A stretch of DNA of 64,000 nt, taken from CAVTSA01 sp963737225 (GTDB lineage Bacteria > Chloroflexota > Dormibacteria > Dormibacterales > Dormibacteraceae). The stretch's first letter is position 1. Every line of letters starts with the position of its first letter. A model generated the notes under the pieces. That model had not been told where the DNA came from. It saw nothing but the letters and a program-made list of their open reading frames with translations, and did not search any database. Location of the stretch: assembly GCA_963737225.1 (NCBI GenBank), contig CAVTSA010000005.1:186001-250000 (forward strand), written 5' to 3'. Both the position numbers and the translations under genes were made by a program. Shown piece after piece: positions 58,243 to 64,000 of the stretch.

Positions 58243-59232
58243 TCAGAGGATGCGCGGCTGCCAGAGCAGCGAGCCGGCGGCGCACAGAAACCCGAACAGC
58301 ACCGCCAGCCCGATGAAGTACGCGGTCAGCTCCTGGGGGACGGTCTTGAACCCGATCGTCTGGCGCAGGTGGCTGTAGATCGAGTGCAGCTGCGGCGAGG
58401 AGGTGGAACGGAAGTACTCACCCCCGGTCTGCTGCGCGATCCGCTGCAGCGCGGGCCCGTCGACCGGCACCGGGGTCGTCTGCCCGTCGATGGTCACCGT
58501 GCCGTTGGGCGTTCCCAGCGCCACCGTCGACACCGGCACCCCTTGCGCCTTGGCGTCGCCCGCCGCCTGGTCGTTGGGCGTCCCCATGTTGGTCGCCCCG
58601 TCGGAGAGCAGCACAATTGCAGCCGGTGGCGGCTTGCCCCCGTTCTGCGCCTTCACCTCCTTGATCGCCTGCAGGGAGGCGACGATGCCGTCGCCGATAG
58701 CGGTCGAGTCGGCGAGCTGCAGCTCCGAGATCCCCTGCACCACCAGGGCGTGCTGCTGGGTGGGCGGGACCAGCACCGAGGCCACCCCCGAGAACGAGAC
58801 CAACCCCACGTTGAAGGAGGGCGGCAGGTCGCTCACGAAGTCGGTTGCCGCCGACTCGGCCGCCCGCAGCCGGGTCGGCTTGATGTCGGTTGACTGCATG
58901 GAGAGGGACACGTCGATGGCGACCATCACGGTGCCCACCTGGGTCGGCTCACGGACCTCCCCGGCCGGCCGGGCGAGCGCGGTGATGCCCCAACCCAGGC
59001 AGAAGAACATCAACGCCGCCGCCAGATGCCGCCGCCAGCCGGGGCGCCGGGGCGCGACCGACCGCAGCAGGCTGAGGGTCGAGAACCGCACCGCGTAGCG
59101 GCGGCGCAGGAACTGCTGGACCACGTAGACGGCAACCAGCGCTGCGAGCAGGACGAACAGCCAGAGCCAGGCCGGCGCCAGGAACGTGAACCCCTGCCCG
59201 GTCTGCGGACCGACGCCGGCGAGGGGGATCAT
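58243..59232 (-). CDS. BatA-like VWA domain membrane protein
   Basis: 329 residues. There are two membrane spans at the N-terminus (APAWLWLFVLLAALVAVYVV and LAAALMFFCLGWGITALA), then a von Willebrand A domain with MIDAS motif VAIDVSLSMQSTD, Thr/Asp contacts around STAIGDGI, and a C-terminal span (LTAYFIGLAVLFGFLCAAGSLLW). Like BatA/YfbK-type proteins it works with MoxR ATPases. It is last in the MoxR-DUF58-VWA set, overlapping DUF58 by 4 nt. Confidence 0.9.
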   Translation of the reverse strand: MIPLAGVGPQTGQGFTFLAPAWLWLFVLLAALVAVYVVQQFLRRRYAVRFSTLSLLRSVAPRRPGWRRHLAAALMFFCLGWGITALARPAGEVREPTQVGTVMVAIDVSLSMQSTDIKPTRLRAAESAATDFVSDLPPSFNVGLVSFSGVASVLVPPTQQHALVVQGISELQLADSTAIGDGIVASLQAIKEVKAQNGGKPPPAAIVLLSDGATNMGTPNDQAAGDAKAQGVPVSTVALGTPNGTVTIDGQTTPVPVDGPALQRIAQQTGGEYFRSTSSPQLHSIYSHLRQTIGFKTVPQELTAYFIGLAVLFGFLCAAGSLLWQPRIL

Positions 59233-60145
59233 CGCAGTCGCCTCCGCCGCTCCTCGGCGACGTAGCGCACGATATCGAGCACCCAGTCGCGGTCGGTGCG
59301 CAGCACGATGTGGCCCGCGCGGGCGTGCTTGATCCGCGACGCGATACGTTCCCGCTGTTCCCGCGCCGCGCTCGCGTACCGCTCACGAACCTGCCGCGAG
59401 GACGTCTGCACCTCCAGCTCCTCGCCGGTCTCGGGATCGACGAACTGGACCAGGCCGACGTCGGGCAGCTCCAGCTCGCGAGGGTCGACGATCTCCAGGC
59501 AGAGCACGTCCTCCAGCGCCCCCAGCGCGCGCAGAGGCTCCTCCCAGTCATCCTGATCCATGAAGTCGGAGACGACCACCGACAGGCCGCGCCGGCGCGG
59601 CGAGCGGCGCAGGTCCTCGATCGCCCGCCCCAACGTGGCGTGGGGACGGCCGGCAGGCGCCGGACGGGTGTTCGCGATCTGCCGCAGCAGGACCCGCGCC
59701 GCGGGCATCCCGGATCGGGCCGGCCGCCGCTGGACGGTGGGGCCGCCGGCGAGCAGAGCGCCGATCCGGTTGCCCCCACCGACCGCGAGGATGACGAGCG
59801 CCGAGACTCCGGCCAGGGCTACCTCGCGCTTCTCGGCGCGGGCGGTACCGAAGTCCTGGCTGGCGGAGCCGTCGAAAACGACCCAGGTCTCGAGCTCGCG
59901 GTCGGCGATCGTCTGGCGGACGTACGGTTCCAGGGTCCGCGCGGTCACCGGCCAATCCATCTGCCGCACGTCGTCACCCGCCACGTAGTGCCGCGACTCC
60001 CCGAGCTCGGAGCCATGGCCCGGGATCAGACCCAGGTAGTTGCCGTAGAGCAGGCCGTCGAGGCGGTGCCGCACCGTCAGCTCGAGCTTCCGCAGCAGGC
60101 GCTCGGTGGAGTCGGCGGAGTGGTCCCGGCCGGCGACCACACTCA

Positions 60146-60146
<1 letters not shown>
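59229..60146 (-). CDS. DUF58 domain protein
   Basis: 305 residues from ATG 60146. The N-terminal helix (LLRKLELTVRHRLDGLLYGNYLGLIPGHGSELGESRHYVAGDDVRQMDWPVTAR) contains the DUF58 signature YVAGDDVRQMDW. The rest is a VWA-like fold with VVFDGSASQDFG and SVVVSDFMDQDDW. DUF58 proteins pair with MoxR ATPases as adaptors in assembly or chaperone systems. The start overlaps the MoxR stop by one base (TGATG). Confidence 0.92.
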
Positions 60147-61327
<1,181 letters not shown>

Positions 61328-61476
61328 GCGGAGCCTGGTTTCAGGATGGGGGGGTTCGACAGGGTGCTCGCACCTCTTCCCGGCGCGCGCCCACCCCGTC
61401 AGGGTGGCCTGCGGAAAGCGTAGGCGCTGCGCGGCCGAGACCCCGACCCGAGTACACCGAGCGGCGCCCCCGGGGA

Positions 61477-62770
61477 TCAGGAGCGGCCCGACGGGGCCTC
61501 GCCTGGCAGGCGCCGGACGTCGTAGGAGGTGTCGAGGATCAAGGCGGTCGCCATCGCCATCGCGACCCGCTCGAGTGCCTCCACGTCCTCGGTGGTCAGG
61601 ATCGCTACCGAATCCGCGTTGCGCGCCCAGACGATGGTCTGCAGCTTCTCGTGCAGCTCGGGCGCGACCGCGCTCAGCGCCTGCTGGAACTCGGGCATCG
61701 AGGTGAGCGAGAACCCGCGCTGCATCTCCCCCGCCACGGCTTCCTCGAGGAAGAGACCGAGCTGGCCGTCCCCCGTGGCGGGCTCCTCGTCCTCGCCGAG
61801 GAGGCTCAGCGCGAGCGTCGAGAGCTGCGCCCGCGCCCCCTCCTGGTCGGAGTCGACGAGACGGGCGAGCGCAGTGCCCAGCTGGGGCGGGTGCTCCCGT
61901 CGCATGCGTTCGGTGAGCATGCCCAGCGTGAGCCCGAGCATGCGCAGGCGCGCCGGGTCGGGCGGGGCCGGCGCAGCGTTGGGACGCGGCGGCCCCACCG
62001 CGAGCTCGGGCTGCATCCCCACGCCGGGCGGTGAGCTCCTGGCGAGACCCAGGTCGCGATCTTCTGCCGCCGCTGCCGCCTGCGCGGCAGCCGCCAGGTC
62101 CGCCGGCGAGCGGTGATCGACGTCATCGGGCGTCTGCGTCGTCGAGATGGCAGGGGTGACCGGAGCCTCGCCGGGCATCTCTTCATCCGCCGCCGGGGAT
62201 GGTGTCGCCAGGGGCGGGACCACCTCCAGCTTGACCGGCGCCGCATCCGGCGACTCAAGCCGGGCCGGCTCCGTCGACTCCGCCGGCTCCGGCTGCTGCG
62301 AGCCGGCCGTCGCGCTCTCCGGCCCCTGCCGACCCCGCCGTCGTGGTCTCTTGCTCGGCGGGCTCCGCCGATTCCGCCGACATCGCAGGCGACTCCGGCG
62401 GCTGCGACTCGGGCGTCGTGATCCGCGGCTCGGCTGCCGTCGCCGGCGGTTCGAGCGAGGTGGTCCCGGACTCCGGCGAGACCGGCGGCGCGGTGGCCGC
62501 GGGAGGCCCGACCGGCGGCCGCGAGGCGAACGCATCGCGCGCGGCGGCCTGCGGGCCGGCAGGCGCCGGGGGAGGTGCAAGCGGGGGCACCGGCGCCGTC
62601 GAGGCCACTCGTGCGGCGGACTCGTCCGGCCGGCGCCGCCGCATGAGCATGACCAGCGCCCCCACGATGGCGATGACGACCAGCGCGGCGAGGATCACGA
62701 GCACCACGACGAGGACGGATTCCAGGCTATTGGCGGCCAGCACGAGCGACAGCGCCGGGGCGCCGTTCAT
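61477..62770 (-). pseudogene. Membrane protein with long Pro/Ala/Glu linker, one frameshift
   Basis: The ATG at 62770 gives an N-terminal membrane helix (LESVLVVVLVILAALVVIAIVGALVMLM) and a P/A/S/E-rich linker that runs to about 62330. The frame then switches (a one-base change in a run of C/G near 62318-62336 would join them). The second frame continues the same type of linker (GPESATAGSQQPEPAESTEPARLESP). It ends in a helical domain (RMLGLTLGMLTERMRREHPPQLGTALARLVDSDQEGARAQL and later TTEDVEALERVAMAMATALIL). The stretch in both frames has coding character, so this is one gene of about 430 codons with a frameshift or assembly error. It may belong with the MoxR operon. Confidence 0.6.
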
Positions 62771-62862
62771 CAGGCGCGGCCCCGGCGCCGGTCCACCGGG
62801 ACCCGACGTTGCATGCTCCCATTCTCTCAGTCACCGACCCGGCTGTAGGTCACCGCGCTTGC

Positions 62863-63843
62863 CTACGAGTGGTCTCCGAACAGCGCTTCCTGCGCTTCCT
62901 GGAACAGATTCGTGAGGTGCCCTTCGGCGAGGCGGAAGTCGGTCATCCCACCCGACCGGTGGGAGTCCAGGAGCCCGGCCGAGCGCAGCGACCGGATGTG
63001 GGCCGAGACCGTCGGTTGTGACAGGCCGAAGGCTCGTGCCAGGCCGGACACGGACGCCGGCTCCTTGCTGAGGTAGGCGGCGATGGCGAGGCGAGTCGGA
63101 TCACCCAGCGCCCGGAGCCGCTCGGCGACCCTCGCCGTCCGCCGGCGGGCCGCTTCAACCGAGTCATCGGCCTGCAGACGGACACCGATGAGCATCACCC
63201 GGGGCAGGTCGTAGACGATGTCGGGCCCGAGCATGGGCACCACCAGGATGTTCCCGAGGCGAATTCCCTCCTCGACCAGCCCCCGATAGCGGGGAAGCAG
63301 AGCGATGTGCCGCGGTGGCAGCAGAGAAGTCAGGTCCTCGCCGGCCTCAAGCCGATCCCGGAGCCAGGCGGCGCGGGCCTGGAGGACGGACAGGTTGGCA
63401 ACCCACCGGGGGCGGAGTGCCTCCGCGGCGTCGGCCACCAGCGCCACGTACTGCGCTCGGCGCCCCGGATCCTCGCGCAGGATCTGAAGGTGCCGGAGCG
63501 TCCGCTCGCGGGTCTCCTCCTGCTCGGTGCGCAGGATGAGAGCCACCGGCGCCCTGGCGGCGAGCTCGGGCAAGGCGGACACGAAGGCGCTCGCGGTGTC
63601 TCCGCCCGGAAGGAAACCACCGAGCGCGGCGAGGACCGCCAGCTCGTCGAACGCCATCTGCGTCCCTGGGCCCTCCCCCCAGAAGGTCTCGGCGCGGTCG
63701 ATCAGCGCGAGGTCGTCGATCTCGCCCCTGACCTTCCCCCGCTCATACCCGCAGCCGCTGAGGAAGGCGTAGAGGTCGACAACGGCCGACACCTCGACCG
63801 TGACCTGGGGTGCGGGCGCGGTCGCGTCCGCCGCAAGCGGCAT
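62863..63843 (-). CDS. ArsR-type regulator with large N-terminal DUF5937-like domain
   Basis: 326 residues from ATG 63843 (AAGG upstream; a GTG at 63870 would add nine residues). Unusually the winged helix is C-terminal: AERLRALGDPTRLAIAAYLSKEPASVSGLARAFGLSQPTVSAHIRSLRSAGLLDSHRSGGMTDF. The N-terminal about 220 residues (VSAVVDLYAFLSGCG ... LPPRHIALLPRYRGLVEEG) form the DUF5937-like sensor part. It probably represses itself or the divergent gene at 63997. An inverted repeat in the intergenic region fits as operator. Confidence 0.88.
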   Translation of the reverse strand: MPLAADATAPAPQVTVEVSAVVDLYAFLSGCGYERGKVRGEIDDLALIDRAETFWGEGPGTQMAFDELAVLAALGGFLPGGDTASAFVSALPELAARAPVALILRTEQEETRERTLRHLQILREDPGRRAQYVALVADAAEALRPRWVANLSVLQARAAWLRDRLEAGEDLTSLLPPRHIALLPRYRGLVEEGIRLGNILVVPMLGPDIVYDLPRVMLIGVRLQADDSVEAARRRTARVAERLRALGDPTRLAIAAYLSKEPASVSGLARAFGLSQPTVSAHIRSLRSAGLLDSHRSGGMTDFRLAEGHLTNLFQEAQEALFGDHS

Positions 63844-63893
63844 TTCCGAGAACCTTAACACGTCCCACAAAGCCCTGGAATATTCTGAGCAAA

Positions 63894-63909
63894 TTAGCTA
63901 TATTGCTAA
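63894..63909. promoter_or_regulatory. Likely ArsR operator
   Basis: TTAGC, six bases, GCTAA in an AT-rich patch between the divergent ArsR-type regulator and the next plus-strand gene; another TTAGCTA lies at 63919. It is in promoter position for both genes. Confidence 0.5.
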
Positions 63910-63996
63910 GTACGCTGGTTAGCTACTCGAAGATCGCCGGATCGAAAGGGTCGGCGGAGGTCGGCTGACCGCTGTCGCGCGAAGGAGGTGCTCGGA

Positions 63997-64000
63997 ATGC
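63997..64000 (+). CDS. Start of a divergent gene (only first codon in window)
   Basis: ATG 63997 is preceded by GAAGGAGGTG with good spacing. The rest of the gene lies beyond the window. It is divergent from the ArsR-type regulator and probably its target. Confidence 0.5.

Overview
The window is high-GC bacterial chromosome with dense, often 1-4 nt overlapping genes. The gene set combines an F420-dependent glucose-6-phosphate dehydrogenase, LigD-type end-joining proteins, WYL, IclR and ArsR regulators, a GvpL/GvpF protein, MmpS-like and PLL-like exported proteins, and an orphan PrgI/VirB4 pair. This suggests a soil-type member of the Actinomycetota/Chloroflexota side of the tree. Dormibacterota is my best guess, but it is an inference from gene content only; no rRNA gene is present.

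Layout. 1-6.8 kb: accessory DNA, with a frameshifted sugar-phosphate isomerase, an IclR regulator, a ThDP enzyme, an HNH-repeat protein, a deleted IS21-type element and a decayed large serine recombinase. 6.8-11 kb: small proteins, a methyltransferase and two tandem DUF998 membrane proteins. 10.9-11.1 kb: a short mobile-like repeat between exact 14-bp direct repeats. A second, longer copy lies in inverted orientation at 57.8-58.1 kb. 11-18.4 kb: S9 peptidase, split LigD (phosphoesterase-ligase, then polymerase), type II NADH dehydrogenase, and a Clp_N-M50 protease fusion. 18.5-20.8 kb: a universal-stress-like protein, a WYL regulator and a tiny protein. A 40-bp upstream box occurs three times in the window, before two paralogous about 55-residue proteins and the stress protein. 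20.8-29.8 kb: a minus-strand block, PrgI-VirB4-unknown-hydrolase-serine hydrolase-Dtd, then two PLP dehydratases and a VOC protein.

30.0-36.1 kb: tRNA-Lys(CUU) followed by two consecutive small islands. Each has a decayed tyrosine integrase and its own inner repeat pair, and they are separated by partial copies of the tRNA 3' end. 36-48 kb: accessory genes (lipoproteins, MmpS-like, PLL-like lectin, GNAT, MarR with a frameshifted isochorismatase, nucleotidyltransferase, acyltransferase-esterase fusion, MOSC-ferredoxin reductase fusion).

48-64 kb: mostly core genes. These are HIT protein, cobalamin-independent methionine synthase under a cobalamin riboswitch, GvpL/F, TlyA, HAD phosphatase, MFS transporter, M19 dipeptidase with F420-dependent glucose-6-phosphate dehydrogenase, the MoxR-DUF58-VWA operon, and an ArsR regulator with its operator. 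Several genes carry single-base frameshifts (isomerase, isochorismatase, 61.5-62.8 kb gene), which may be decay or assembly error.
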